Positions 1 to 12,148 are shown, counted from the stretch's first letter. The stretch is DNA of 64,000 nt from Marinobacter sp. (GCA_014359475.1 JACIZI010000005.1:62001-126000), one strand, 5' to 3'. The notes: generated by a model from the letters alone, not told the origin. Numbers and translations are program-made.

Positions 1-2046
1 TCCGAAACGGGCGTTCTGCTCATCCACACTGATACGCTCGATGTTGCCATCTGCCATGGCAACCGCGTTAGCCATCTCCGCAATCACACCACGCTGGCGC
101 TCGAACTCTACCCGTAGCTCCACGGAGAATTCGTCGGTAATATCCTTGGCCCACTTCAGGTGGGTGAGGCTGGCCCGGCCTTCCCTGTCATCCGGCAGGC
201 GCGAACAGGTGTCCGAATGGATCACCATCCCCTTGCCGGAATCCATCACACCCACCACCGGGTCGCCAGGGATGGGCTTGCAGCAACTGGCAAAGCTGAC
301 CAGCAGACCTTCGGTACCACGAATCGTGACCGGACTGCGCTGCCCCTCCTGTTGCGGAGTGGCATCCAGCGCCTGTGCCGACGCATCGCCCTGGGCATGG
401 GTATCGCTGACGAGCTGCCGGGCAACCAGATACGCCATGCGTTTACCGAGACCGATATCCGCAATCAGGTCATCAAAACTGGTCACCTGATTGTGTTTCA
501 CCACGGCATTGATCTGCTCGCCGGTGAGATCCGACAGGCGGGTGCCGAAGCCTTTGAGGGATTTTTTCAGCAGGGTCTTGCCCAACTCCAGGGATTCAGT
601 GCGCTGCAGATGCTTCAGGGTATGGCGTATGCTGCTGCGGGCCTTGCCGGTCGTCACAAAACTCAGCCAGGCCGGGTTGGGCCGGGCACCGGGTGCGGTG
701 ATGATTTCCACTGTCTGGCCGCTTTGCAGCGGCTGGCTCAGGGAGCCCAGGTTGCGGTTGATACGACAGGCCACGCAGGCATTGCCGATATCCGTATGGA
801 TCGCATAGGCGAAATCCACCGGTGTCGCGCCCCGGGGCAGTTCCATAATCTTGCCCTTGGGGGTAAATACATAAATCTCGTCAGGGAACAGGTCGACCTT
901 GACGTGTTCAATAAACTCCAGGGAGTCATCCGCCCGCTCCCGCATTTCCATCAGACCCTGCACCCAACGATCCACCCGGGACTGATGGTCGCTGGTTACC
1001 GGGTCAGCGTCATTCTTGTACATCCAGTGGGCGGCGATGCCGTTGTTGGCAATCTGCTCCATCTCTTCGGTGCGGATCTGGATTTCGATATTGACGTGCA
1101 TGCCGAACAATGTTGTGTGCAAAGACTGATAGCCGTTGGCCTTGGGCATGGCGATGTAATCCTTGAAGCGGCCCGGTAACGGTTTATAGATGCTGTGCAC
1201 GGCCCCCAGAATGCGGTAGCAGTCGTCCTCGCTCTCGGTGATGATGCGAAAAGCGTACACATCCATGATTTCATGGAAGGACTTCTGTTTGTACTTCATC
1301 TTGTTATAGATGCTGTTCAGGTGTTTCTCGCGACCCTGAATCCGCCCCGGCAGACCCCGCTCCCGGAGCTTGTCTTCCAGCTTGTTGCGGATATCGTCAA
1401 TCACATCCCGGTGGCTGCCCCGCAGTTTCGTGACTGCCTTGGAGATATATTTGGAGCGCATCGGATAAAGGGACTTGAAACCGAGGTCTTCCAGTTCCGT
1501 GCAGATGGCGTGCATACCCAGGCGGTTGGCAATGGGGGCGTAGATATCCAGGGTTTCCGTGGCGATGCGCTGGCGCTTCTCATAGGGCATGGGACCCAGG
1601 GTACGCATGTTGTGCAGGCGGTCTGCCAGCTTGACCAGTATCACGCGGATATCCCGGGCCATGGCCAGGGTCATTTTCTGGAAATTCTCCGCCTGGGCCT
1701 CGGCGCGGGAACGGAATTCAATCTGGGTCAGTTTGCTGACACCGTCCACCAGTTCCGCAACCGCTTCGCCGAACTGTTCGGACAGGGCATCCTTGGGAAT
1801 ACCGGTATCTTCGATGACATCGTGCAGCATGGCGGCCATCAGGCTCTGATGGTCCAGCTTCATTTCAGCGAGAATCCGGGCGACCGCCAGGGGGTGGGTA
1901 ATGTAGCGATCGCCGCTTTTGCGCATCTGGCCCTCATGGGCCTGTTCGGCATAATAGTAGGCCCTTCGCACCTGATTGATGCGATTTTCGTCGAGATAGG
2001 CACTGAGCTGCCCCGTCAGATTTTCAACTGTGGCCTCTGTTGTCAC
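1..2046 (-). CDS. spoT: SpoT, bifunctional (p)ppGpp synthetase/hydrolase, 3' end outside window
   Basis: Makes and degrades the alarmone (p)ppGpp in the cytoplasm. The 682 residues in the window show an intact HD hydrolase site (HDVIED, about residues 75-80, so not RelA, where it decays), a synthetase domain with GRFKDYIAMPKANGYQSLHT and EIQIRT motifs (about 250-350), a TGS domain (EIYVFTPKG, about 390) and a Cys-rich region (ASCCKPIPGD, about 585). The C-terminal ACT domain is cut by the left window edge. The start is GTG at 2046, preceded by GGAGG at good spacing; no ATG start fits. It follows gmk and rpoZ as in Pseudomonas. The leader contains a terminator-like hairpin (see that entry). 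Confidence 0.95.
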   Translation of the reverse strand, partial: MTTEATVENLTGQLSAYLDENRINQVRRAYYYAEQAHEGQMRKSGDRYITHPLAVARILAEMKLDHQSLMAAMLHDVIEDTGIPKDALSEQFGEAVAELVDGVSKLTQIEFRSRAEAQAENFQKMTLAMARDIRVILVKLADRLHNMRTLGPMPYEKRQRIATETLDIYAPIANRLGMHAICTELEDLGFKSLYPMRSKYISKAVTKLRGSHRDVIDDIRNKLEDKLRERGLPGRIQGREKHLNSIYNKMKYKQKSFHEIMDVYAFRIITESEDDCYRILGAVHSIYKPLPGRFKDYIAMPKANGYQSLHTTLFGMHVNIEIQIRTEEMEQIANNGIAAHWMYKNDADPVTSDHQSRVDRWVQGLMEMRERADDSLEFIEHVKVDLFPDEIYVFTPKGKIMELPRGATPVDFAYAIHTDIGNACVACRINRNLGSLSQPLQSGQTVEIITAPGARPNPAWLSFVTTGKARSSIRHTLKHLQRTESLELGKTLLKKSLKGFGTRLSDLTGEQINAVVKHNQVTSFDDLIADIGLGKRMAYLVARQLVSDTHAQGDASAQALDATPQQEGQRSPVTIRGTEGLLVSFASCCKPIPGDPVVGVMDSGKGMVIHSDTCSRLPDDREGRASLTHLKWAKDITDEFSVELRVEFERQRGVIAEMANAVAMADGNIERISVDEQNARFG

Positions 2047-2077
2047 CGCGCCTCCGGATTATTCAGATGTCAGAGAC

Positions 2078-2106
2078 AAAAAAACCCGAATGCATGGCAC
2101 CCGGGT
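2078..2106 (-). terminator. intrinsic terminator / possible attenuator before spoT
   Basis: Read on the minus strand: a 10-bp stem ACCCGGGTGC / GCATTCGGGT (two G-U pairs), a 3-nt loop, then seven T. It follows rpoZ by about 110 bp and ends only about 30 bp before the spoT GTG. It can serve as the rpoZ terminator, but a spoT transcript starting at the promoter candidate at 2131-2159 would also have to read through it. The structure is seen; the regulatory role is inferred. Confidence 0.75.
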
Positions 2107-2130
2107 CCTTCCGATATCCCCTTCCCGATC

Positions 2131-2159
2131 AGAATATAAACCGGAGGGTTACTTTTCAA
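2131..2159 (-). promoter_or_regulatory. candidate sigma70 promoter for spoT
   Basis: On the minus strand TTGAAA (2159-2154), a 17-bp spacer and TATTCT (2136-2131), each close to consensus, lie in the rpoZ-spoT gap. Predicted transcription start is near 2124, giving a leader of about 78 nt that includes the hairpin at 2084-2106. Confidence 0.5.
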
Positions 2160-2215
2160 TGGTTCTCAACCACATTAAGGCGCTAAATGAACCTGAAGGC
2201 GTGAGCTGCCAGGGA

Positions 2216-2428
2216 TTAATCCGCCTCTTCTTCCTTCAGCAAATCGCGGGTCACCTTGCCTGCGGCAATTTCGCGCAGTGCCAGCACGGTCGGCTTGTCG
2301 TTTTCCTCCGGCACCATGGGCTCTGCGCCTTTGGTGGCAATCTGGCGTGCACGCTTGGTGGCCAGCATCACGAGCTGAAAGCGGTTATCAACGTTTTCCA
2401 GGCAATCCTCAACAGTCACTCGTGCCAT
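2216..2428 (-). CDS. rpoZ: RNA polymerase omega subunit
   Basis: A 70-residue protein beginning [20 protein letters not shown], the conserved N-terminus of omega, with the ATKRARQIA helix and an acidic end (LLKEEEAD). Omega helps assemble RNA polymerase by latching onto beta-prime and takes part in ppGpp binding, which fits its position between gmk and spoT. The ATG at 2428 is preceded by GGGGAA. An in-frame upstream extension to 2506 exists but lies outside the family's usual length (70-90) and conserved start. Confidence 0.96.
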   Translation of the reverse strand: MARVTVEDCLENVDNRFQLVMLATKRARQIATKGAEPMVPEENDKPTVLALREIAAGKVTRDLLKEEEAD

Positions 2429-2520
2429 AACTTTCCCCGACTTTAAAAACAGTGTTTGAGCAGACCGCGTAGTGTACTGCGGACGGCCCAATTTGTATAC
2501 AGCCATTTACGGCCTTCGGT

Positions 2521-5630
<3,110 letters not shown>

Positions 5631-5764
5631 GTCGTACATCCTTTTAATTCCGTTGAAGGTAGTCAGACATGGTGGTGAATCGATGTGACATTCGGGTGAA
5701 GGTTATTTGAAGGGCCTCTGATTAACGGCAATCCAGGTAAAACAAATGAGATACCGTTTGCCTG

Positions 5765-5793
5765 TTGCAAATCTACCTACTGGTAGGTAGCAT
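5765..5793 (+). promoter_or_regulatory. promoter with embedded TetR-type operator before the GST gene
   Basis: TTGCAA (5765-5770) and TAGCAT (5788-5793) are separated by 17 bp and form a plausible -35/-10 pair. A perfect 8-2-8 palindrome, CTACCTAC-TG-GTAGGTAG (5773-5790), fills almost exactly the spacer. Such GTAGGTAG half-sites are typical of TetR-family operators. The TetR gene at 7318, last of the three genes that follow, is the likely ligand, so repression by steric exclusion of RNA polymerase is inferred. Confidence 0.6.
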
Positions 5794-5836
5794 CATCTCC
5801 GCAATCCCGAATCTTCAAACCGACAGAGGTCATCCA

Positions 5837-6457
5837 ATGAAAATCTACGATACCGAAGGCTTCCCGAACCCGCTCCGCGTTCGCATCGCCCTGGCAGAAA
5901 AAGGCGCAACGAATCAGGTGGAATTTATCCCGGTGGATGTGATGGGGGCCGAACACCGTTCCGAGGAGTTCCGGGCAAAGAACCCGGATGCCACCGTACC
6001 CGTGCTGGAGCTTGACGATGGCACCTGCATCGCCCAGTGCAACGCCATCACTGAATATATCGACGGGGTCTTTGATGGCCCGTCCCTCACGGGCACAGCC
6101 CCAAAGGAGCGCGCCTGCATTGCGATGATGAATCTGCGGGCAGAAAACGGTCTGATGAACGCCGTGGGTGCCTATTTCCACCACGCGACCCCGGGGCTGG
6201 GTCCGGATCTGGAGACCTGGCAATGCGCTGAATGGGGTAACAAACAGAAAGAAGTTGCCAGCGCCACCATGGCCTACCTGGACAGGGTTCTGGCGGACAA
6301 TGAGTTTGTTGCCGGCGAGAGCTTTTCGGTTGCAGATATCACTACCTATGCCGGCCTGGTGTTTGCGGATTTTGCCAAGGTTGATATTCCCGGGTCCCTG
6401 AGCAATCTCCGGGCCTGGCGCGCAAAAGTCGCAGCCCGTCCGTCCATTGCCGGATGA
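5837..6457 (+). CDS. glutathione S-transferase family protein
   Basis: A 206-residue cytosolic GST. The thioredoxin-like N-domain has PNPLRVRIALAEKG and a cis-Pro/Ser-binding segment (ATVPVLELDDGTCIAQCNAI, about residues 53-72); the helical C-domain follows, with DRVLADNEFVAGESFSVADI (the N-capping/hydrophobic staple motif). It would conjugate electrophiles to glutathione. The ATG at 5837 has AGAGG upstream; the in-frame extension upstream runs through the operator and was rejected. It is first in a likely operon with the cupin gene (59 bp gap) and a TetR gene. Substrate cannot be told. Confidence 0.85.
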   Translation: MKIYDTEGFPNPLRVRIALAEKGATNQVEFIPVDVMGAEHRSEEFRAKNPDATVPVLELDDGTCIAQCNAITEYIDGVFDGPSLTGTAPKERACIAMMNLRAENGLMNAVGAYFHHATPGLGPDLETWQCAEWGNKQKEVASATMAYLDRVLADNEFVAGESFSVADITTYAGLVFADFAKVDIPGSLSNLRAWRAKVAARPSIAG

Positions 6458-6515
6458 GCCGGGACGTTCAGGTTCAACACATGAATTGAACACATGAATA
6501 AAGGGAGGCGATCTC

Positions 6516-7184
6516 ATGGAGATCAATGCGGACTTCTCCGAACCGGTTGTCGTGCATTCCGATCAGCTTGAATGGCAGCCGTCACCCATGAAAGGGGTAG
6601 AGCGGCGCATGCTGGACCGGATCGGGGATGAAGTGGCCCGAGCCACCACCATCGTGCGGTATGCACCGGGCAGCCATTTCTCGGCGCATACCCATACCGG
6701 GGGCGAGGAATTCATCGTACTGGAGGGCGTATTCCAGGATGAGCACGGCGACTTCCCTGCCGGCACCTATGTGCGCAATCCCCCGACCACATCACATATC
6801 CCGCGCTCTGAGGAGGGGTGCACGATTTTTGTAAAACTCTGGCAGTTCGACCTGGACGACCGTACCCAGTTCAGCAAGAACATGGAAGCCGGGCTGGGTG
6901 CCCCGGTGGACGGCGTTGCCACCGCAAAGCTGCACGAGGACGACCGGGAGATCGTGACCTACAGCAAGCTCGATGCGGGGGCGACACTGGCCTCGGAAGC
7001 ACCCGGCGGAATCGAGCTGCTGGTGATCGACGGCACGGTCACGGTGGACGGCGAGGTGCTGGGCCGGCATGACTGGCTGCGCCTGCCCGAAGGGCAAACC
7101 TTGTCCGTGCGGGCCGGGGACGATGGCACGAGGCTCTGGATGAAGACGGGGCACCTTCGATTTGCCGGGGCACCGGCCGTATAA
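6516..7184 (+). CDS. ChrR-like double cupin protein
   Basis: A 222-residue protein with two cupin folds. The first (about 45-115) has the metal-binding pattern [14 protein letters not shown] and, downstream, [12 protein letters not shown], as in ChrR/anti-sigma and dioxygenase-type cupins. The second (about 145-215) lacks the histidines. There is no N-terminal zinc anti-sigma domain and no sigma factor neighbour, so a ChrR sensor role is not supported; metal-dependent oxygenase/isomerase or stress protection is possible. GGGAGG precedes the ATG. It lies between the GST and TetR genes. Confidence 0.75.
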   Translation: MEINADFSEPVVVHSDQLEWQPSPMKGVERRMLDRIGDEVARATTIVRYAPGSHFSAHTHTGGEEFIVLEGVFQDEHGDFPAGTYVRNPPTTSHIPRSEEGCTIFVKLWQFDLDDRTQFSKNMEAGLGAPVDGVATAKLHEDDREIVTYSKLDAGATLASEAPGGIELLVIDGTVTVDGEVLGRHDWLRLPEGQTLSVRAGDDGTRLWMKTGHLRFAGAPAV

Positions 7185-7317
7185 TGTCCCGAACCAGGGG
7201 CCGCGCCCACGATGATCAGCGAATGCCGGGTCATGGGGCGGCCCCTGCCGGCCACCCTTCAGGAAAGCGTCAGGCCCGGCAATAGCGTCAGCGAACCACA
7301 CAGACAGGTGAATAACC

Positions 7318-7887
7318 ATGAACCGTGATACCAGAACAGCCCTGATGGATCTTGCCGAGCACAGCGTCCGGTCACGGGGCTTTGACGGGTTCAGCTATGC
7401 GGATCTGGCTGAGGCCATCGGCATTCGAAAGGCCTCCATTCACTATCACTTCCCCACCAAGGCGAACCTCTCCGAGGCCTTGATCGAGCGCTATCAGACC
7501 AATCTGCAGCATGGCCTGGCCGGGATAGAAACAACCCATTCCAGCGCCGGCGCACGCTTCAAGGCACTGATTGCCCTGTATCGCTCGGCGCTGCAGGATG
7601 GCCAGACCGTGTGCCTGTGTGTTGCCTTTTCCATCTGCCGCGAGAGCCTGTCCGATGCGGTTATCGCCAAAGTCGGTGCCGTTCGCGTCATGGTACTGCA
7701 ATGGCTCACGTCTATGTTCGAACTGGGGCAAAGGGACGGATCAATCGCGGCCATCCAGGATCCGACCGATGAGGCGCACGCCACCCTGGCTACCCTGGAA
7801 GGTGCCCACCTGGCAGCGCGCACCGAAGAAGATCCAGCCGTGTTCGATGCCGCCACGCGGCTCCTGAGCGCCCGCTGCCAGGGGTAG
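7318..7887 (+). CDS. TetR/AcrR family regulator
   Basis: 189 residues. The HTH lies at about 26-46 (YADLAEAIGIRKASIHYHFP), the classic TetR recognition helix. The core has a Cys cluster (VCLCVAFSIC: Cys99, Cys101, Cys107) at the place where NemR-like regulators have the CLCG-type segment with a redox/electrophile-reactive cysteine. This suggests sensing of electrophiles or oxidants, matching a GST operon. The palindrome at 5773-5790 is the obvious candidate operator (autoregulation through the GST promoter). Confidence 0.85.
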   Translation: MNRDTRTALMDLAEHSVRSRGFDGFSYADLAEAIGIRKASIHYHFPTKANLSEALIERYQTNLQHGLAGIETTHSSAGARFKALIALYRSALQDGQTVCLCVAFSICRESLSDAVIAKVGAVRVMVLQWLTSMFELGQRDGSIAAIQDPTDEAHATLATLEGAHLAARTEEDPAVFDAATRLLSARCQG

Positions 7888-8001
7888 GCTTTTTCTTGGC
7901 CGGGCCAGCGATAACCTCACAGATCAAGAGGCTGTACGTCATTTTAATAGTGCCCCAAGCCACGTCTTTCAACATCAACCCGATGCATAACGAGGTATGA
8001 C

Positions 8002-9090
8002 ATGACGACACAGAAGCTACCGTACATCCATGAAGACAACCGTCTACGCTACAAGGCACTGGGTGACTCAGGCCTGTTCGTCTCCGAGCTCTGCCTGGGG
8101 ACCATGACCTTCGGCGGCGGCGATGAGGGGATCTGGGGCCTGATCGGCAATCTGCAACAGGAACAGGCCGACGAGCTGATGAAGATCGCCCTGGAGGCGG
8201 GCATCAACTTTATCGATACCGCCAACGTCTATGGCTTCGGTGCCAGTGAACGCATCGTCGGCCAGTCACTGAAGAACCTCGGCGTTCGCCGCGAGGACGT
8301 GGTGCTGGCCACCAAGGTGCTCGGCCCCATGGGGGATGGCCCCAATGCCCGCGGCGCTTCCCGCGGCCATATCATGAGTGAATGCAAGGCGAGCCTGGCG
8401 CGCCTGCAAACGGACTACATCGACCTGTACCAGATTCACGGCTTCGACCCGGCCACACCCATTGAGGAGACTCTGGAGGCACTGAACACCCTGGTGCAGC
8501 AGGGCCATGTGCGGTATGTGGGTCTGTCCAACTGGGCCGCCTGGCAGGTGATGAAAGCCATCGGCATCACCCGGGCCCGCCACCTGTGCCCGATCACCTC
8601 CCTGCAGGCCTATTACACCCTGGTGGGTCGCGACCTGGAACGGGATATCGTGCCGATGCTGGCATCCGAGAAGGTCGGGCTGATGGTGTGGAGCCCGCTG
8701 GCAGGGGGCTACCTGTCGGGCAAATACGAAGGGCCGGACGTTTCCGAGGAAAACCGCCGGGCCAGGTTTGATTTCCCGCCCGTCAACCGTGAGCGGGGCA
8801 GCGAGGTTATCAGGGTCATGCGGGAGATTGCCGATGGCAAGCAGGTCGACGGCGAGCCGGTCAGCGTGGCCCAGATCGCCCTGGCCTGGCTGCTACACCA
8901 GAAACCTGTGACCAGCATTATTGTGGGTGCCAAACGGCCCGACCAGCTCAAGGCCAATATCCGGGCGACCGGAGTACGCCTGTCGGATGACGAGCTGGCC
9001 GCCCTGGATGAGGTCAGCCGCCTGCCGGAGGAGTATCCGGGCTGGATGCTGGAGCGGCAAGGGGAGTATCGGGCGCACGCGAAAGAGTGA
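8002..9090 (+). CDS. aldo/keto reductase, copy 1
   Basis: A 362-residue NADPH-dependent aldo/keto reductase (TIM barrel). Catalytic tetrad segments: FIDTANVYGFGASE (Asp, Tyr), VLATKV (Lys) and YQIHGFDP (His). The C-terminal cofactor region has SIIVGAKRPDQLKANI. The start ATG follows a CGAGG-type site. Nearly identical to the gene at 10219; the two flank a short-chain dehydrogenase. Likely reduces aldehydes or ketones; substrate unknown. Confidence 0.9.
   Translation: MTTQKLPYIHEDNRLRYKALGDSGLFVSELCLGTMTFGGGDEGIWGLIGNLQQEQADELMKIALEAGINFIDTANVYGFGASERIVGQSLKNLGVRREDVVLATKVLGPMGDGPNARGASRGHIMSECKASLARLQTDYIDLYQIHGFDPATPIEETLEALNTLVQQGHVRYVGLSNWAAWQVMKAIGITRARHLCPITSLQAYYTLVGRDLERDIVPMLASEKVGLMVWSPLAGGYLSGKYEGPDVSEENRRARFDFPPVNRERGSEVIRVMREIADGKQVDGEPVSVAQIALAWLLHQKPVTSIIVGAKRPDQLKANIRATGVRLSDDELAALDEVSRLPEEYPGWMLERQGEYRAHAKE
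8665..8963 (+). repeat. 299-bp segment identical to 10882-11180
   Basis: Compared base by base, copy 1 (8665-8963) and copy 2 (10882-11180) of the aldo/keto reductase genes are identical over 299 bp, while the 5' halves differ at scattered, mostly silent positions. This is the expected mark of a recent duplication or of gene conversion between the copies. Confidence 0.9.
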
Positions 9091-9211
9091 GCACTGGCAC
9101 CGCGCCGGCATCAGGACTTGTCCTCTGATTGTCGAAAACGAGATCTTCTATAAACGGGCAGATCAAGGGCCTGACGGCCATCGATCCGCCCAACCACCGA
9201 AGGAGGTAGAC

Positions 9212-10117
9212 ATGTCATCCCTTGACACCCAGTTCCTTTCCCTGACGGAACATCACGGCCGATATGAGGCCATCAATCCGGCTGCAGCGCTGAAAGATAG
9301 CGCGTCGGGCAAGGTGATCTTCATTACCGGCGGATCACGGGGAATCGGCCAGGCCACGGCTGTCGCCTTCGCCGAGGCGGGCGCAAGGGCGGTCTATCTG
9401 ACCGCGCGCTCAGAGCCGGCACTCGAGGAGACACGGGAGCTGATCCGACAGGCAAACCCGAATACCCAGTGCGCCTACTCGACGTGCGATGTCACCCGCC
9501 CGGAGCAGGTCGAAGCTGCCGTTGCCGATTGCGTGAAAACATTCGGCGGCATCGACGTGGCCGATGCCAACGCCGGCCACCTTGCGCATTGGGCGAAGAT
9601 CGGTGAGTCCGACCCCGATCACTGGTGGCACACCTGGGAAGTCAACGTAAGAGGGGCCTATCACGTCATACGTTTCTGCATCCCGCATCTTATCGAGTCT
9701 GCGAAAAAGTGGGCCGCCGAAGGATCAAGTGGCGGTCATCTGATCCTGCTGTCGTCGGTTGGCGCGCAGATGCTTTCCCCGACGGGATCCGATTACCAGA
9801 CATCCAAGCACGCGATCAACCGTCTGTGTGAATTCGTCACCGTGGATCATGGTCAGGACGGCATTAAATGCTTCGCCATCCATCCCGGCGGAGTGGCCAC
9901 CGAGCTCGGGCAGAACATGCCAGAGGAGATGCACGCCTATCTCACCGATAGCCCCGAGCTGGCGGCCGGTTTTATTGTCTGGCTGGCCTCCGGCAACGCA
10001 GATTGGGCCACGGGGCGCTATCTCAGCGCCAACTGGGATGTCGGCGAACTCGTCTCGCTCAAGGATGAGGTGCTGCACGACGATTTATTGGTGAATCGTT
10101 TGCGCGCCAGGCTGTGA
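9212..10117 (+). CDS. short-chain dehydrogenase/reductase
   Basis: A 301-residue Rossmann oxidoreductase. GGSRGIGQA (about residues 38-46) is the TGxxxGIG cofactor site, CDV follows at about 90, and the catalytic Ser (LSSVGAQM) and Tyr-Lys (DYQTSK) are present. The usual NNAG is ANAG. AGGAGGT precedes the ATG at 9212, so the long upstream extension was rejected. It sits between two near-identical aldo/keto reductase genes, all on the plus strand; they may act on the same carbonyl/alcohol pool. Substrate unknown. Confidence 0.88.
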   Translation: MSSLDTQFLSLTEHHGRYEAINPAAALKDSASGKVIFITGGSRGIGQATAVAFAEAGARAVYLTARSEPALEETRELIRQANPNTQCAYSTCDVTRPEQVEAAVADCVKTFGGIDVADANAGHLAHWAKIGESDPDHWWHTWEVNVRGAYHVIRFCIPHLIESAKKWAAEGSSGGHLILLSSVGAQMLSPTGSDYQTSKHAINRLCEFVTVDHGQDGIKCFAIHPGGVATELGQNMPEEMHAYLTDSPELAAGFIVWLASGNADWATGRYLSANWDVGELVSLKDEVLHDDLLVNRLRARL

Positions 10118-10218
10118 AAAGTCATTTTTGACGTTAGGTAGAGAGGCTGCAAGGGCTGGTGAAACAGCGAGGTTCTCAGCACGCTTTCAATATAATTCAC
10201 TTTACGAGGAGGCGAAAT

Positions 10219-11313
10219 ATGGCAACTAACAACCTACCGCGGTTCCATGAAGACAACCGTCTACGCTACAAGGCGCTGGGGGACTCGGGCCTGTTCGTCT
10301 CCGAGCTCTGCCTGGGGACCATGACCTTCGGCGGCGGCGATGAGGGGATCTGGGGCCTGATCGGCAATCTGCAGCAGGAGCAGGCCGACGAGCTGATGAA
10401 GATCGCCCTGGAGGCGGGCATCAACTTTATCGATACCGCCAACATCTATGGTTTCGGTGCCAGTGAACGCATCGTCGGCCAGTCACTGAAGAACCTCGGC
10501 GTTCGCCGCGAGGATGTGGTGCTGGCCACCAAGGTGCTTGGCCCCATGGGGGATAGCCCCAATGCCCGTGGTGCTTCCCGCGGCCACATCATGAGTGAAT
10601 GCAAGGCGAGCCTGGCGCGCCTGCAGACGGACTATATCGACCTGTACCAGATCCATGGTTTTGACCCGGCTACACCGATCGAGGAAACCCTGGAGGCACT
10701 GAACACCCTGGTGCAGCAGGGCCATGTGCGGTATGTGGGCCTGTCCAACTGGGCCGCCTGGCAGGTGATGAAAGCCATCGGCATCACCCGGGCCCGCAAT
10801 CTGTGCCCGATCACCTCCCTGCAGGCCTACTACACCCTCGTGGGTCGCGACCTGGAGCGGGACATTGTGCCGATGCTGGCGTCCGAGAAGGTCGGGCTGA
10901 TGGTGTGGAGCCCGCTGGCAGGGGGCTACCTGTCGGGCAAATACGAAGGGCCGGACGTTTCCGAGGAAAACCGCCGGGCCAGGTTTGATTTCCCGCCCGT
11001 CAACCGTGAGCGGGGCAGCGAGGTTATCAGGGTCATGCGGGAGATTGCCGATGGCAAGCAGGTCGACGGCGAGCCGGTCAGCGTGGCCCAGATCGCCCTG
11101 GCCTGGCTGCTACACCAGAAACCTGTGACCAGCATTATTGTGGGTGCCAAACGGCCCGACCAGCTCAAGGCCAATATCCGCGCGGCCGGAGTACGCCTGT
11201 CGGATGACGAGCTGGCCGCCCTGGATGAGGTCAGCCGCCTGCCGGAGGAGTATCCGGGCTGGATGCTGGAGAGGCAAGGGGAGTATCGGGATACGACGAA
11301 GCCGGAAGAATGA
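10219..11313 (+). CDS. aldo/keto reductase, copy 2
   Basis: A 364-residue duplicate of the gene at 8002 with the same tetrad segments. Protein differences are confined mainly to the first ten residues (MATNNLPRF versus MTTQKLPYI), a few internal substitutions (Val/Ile in the DTAN-YGF motif, His/Asn near residue 200) and the last six. GAGGAGG precedes the ATG at 10219. Both copies are intact, so selection for dosage or slightly different specificity is possible. Confidence 0.9.
   Translation: MATNNLPRFHEDNRLRYKALGDSGLFVSELCLGTMTFGGGDEGIWGLIGNLQQEQADELMKIALEAGINFIDTANIYGFGASERIVGQSLKNLGVRREDVVLATKVLGPMGDSPNARGASRGHIMSECKASLARLQTDYIDLYQIHGFDPATPIEETLEALNTLVQQGHVRYVGLSNWAAWQVMKAIGITRARNLCPITSLQAYYTLVGRDLERDIVPMLASEKVGLMVWSPLAGGYLSGKYEGPDVSEENRRARFDFPPVNRERGSEVIRVMREIADGKQVDGEPVSVAQIALAWLLHQKPVTSIIVGAKRPDQLKANIRAAGVRLSDDELAALDEVSRLPEEYPGWMLERQGEYRDTTKPEE
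10882..11180 (+). repeat. 299-bp segment identical to 8665-8963
   Basis: Second member of the direct repeat described at 8665. The offset between the copies is 2217 bp, so recombination between them would delete the short-chain dehydrogenase gene and one reductase copy. Confidence 0.9.
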
Positions 11314-11380
11314 CTTTGTCACCCGATATCAAGGGAAGCCGCGCCGCCCTGGTGCGGCTCCTGAAATGGAGAATATGAAT

Positions 11381-12148
11381 ATGTTGTCAAAACTCAGAAA
11401 AGTGGTCTCACTGACCACCCCCTTGTATTTGTTGGTTTTTCCTGCGCCGAGCGTGGCAGGGGAGCAATGGGAAACCAGTGTCGGAGCCGGTGCGGTCTAT
11501 GCTCCCGACTACCTGGGCAGTGATGACTACGAAACCCGGCTCTGGCCGGTGCTGAGGCTGAGCTACGGTGATCGCTTCTATTTTAATGTTCGCGATGGAC
11601 TCGTCTGGAATGCGATTCGTCAGGGCAGTTGGCAGATCTCACCCTTTATCGGCTATACACCAGGCCGTGACAATGAGGATGATCTGGAGCGCCTGGAAAA
11701 GGTCGATGGCGGTGCCCTTGCCGGCCTTCGCATCGCTTATACTAAGGATGCCTGGTCATACAGCGCCACCGCTCAGACACCATTCACCGGCGACGTGGAT
11801 GGTTATCAATTGGCGCTCAAGGCACAGTGGGAAGACCGGCTCAGCGAGCAATGGTCTGCCTCTTTCGGACCGAAACTTACCTACAGCAGTGAAGACTGGA
11901 CCGAGGACATGTTTGGCATTTCCCCGGGTGAAAGTGTTCGGTCCGGGCTGCGTGCCTACAGCCCTGATGGGTACTTTCGCTTTGGCCTGACCGGCAGTCT
12001 TGGCTACCAGCTGACCGAGCAATGGTCAGTTGCCGCCATTGCAGGCGTTTCACAACTGACCGGCGACGCGAAAGACAGCCCGATTGTTGATGAACTCGGG
12101 GACGCGACCCAGGCCTATACGGGCCTCTTTACAAGTTATAGCTTTTGA
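11381..12148 (+). CDS. MipA/OmpV family outer membrane protein
   Basis: About 255 residues: a signal peptide (LYLLVFPAPSVAG), then a beta-barrel pattern starting WETSVGAGAVYAPDYLGSDD (typical MipA/OmpV opening) and ending in a C-terminal Phe (TGLFTSYSF), as outer-membrane proteins do. The family is thought to scaffold murein enzymes or act as small porins and is often induced by stress. Three in-frame ATGs (11366, 11375, 11381) are possible; 11381 gives the best spacing from GGAGA. Function here cannot be told; it lies 67 bp after the reductase gene and may be co-transcribed. Confidence 0.8.
   Translation: MLSKLRKVVSLTTPLYLLVFPAPSVAGEQWETSVGAGAVYAPDYLGSDDYETRLWPVLRLSYGDRFYFNVRDGLVWNAIRQGSWQISPFIGYTPGRDNEDDLERLEKVDGGALAGLRIAYTKDAWSYSATAQTPFTGDVDGYQLALKAQWEDRLSEQWSASFGPKLTYSSEDWTEDMFGISPGESVRSGLRAYSPDGYFRFGLTGSLGYQLTEQWSVAAIAGVSQLTGDAKDSPIVDELGDATQAYTGLFTSYSF

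Noticed and set aside
6516-7184. Cupin gene as a ChrR anti-sigma factor
   Set aside because: It lacks the N-terminal zinc-binding anti-sigma domain and no sigma factor gene is near.
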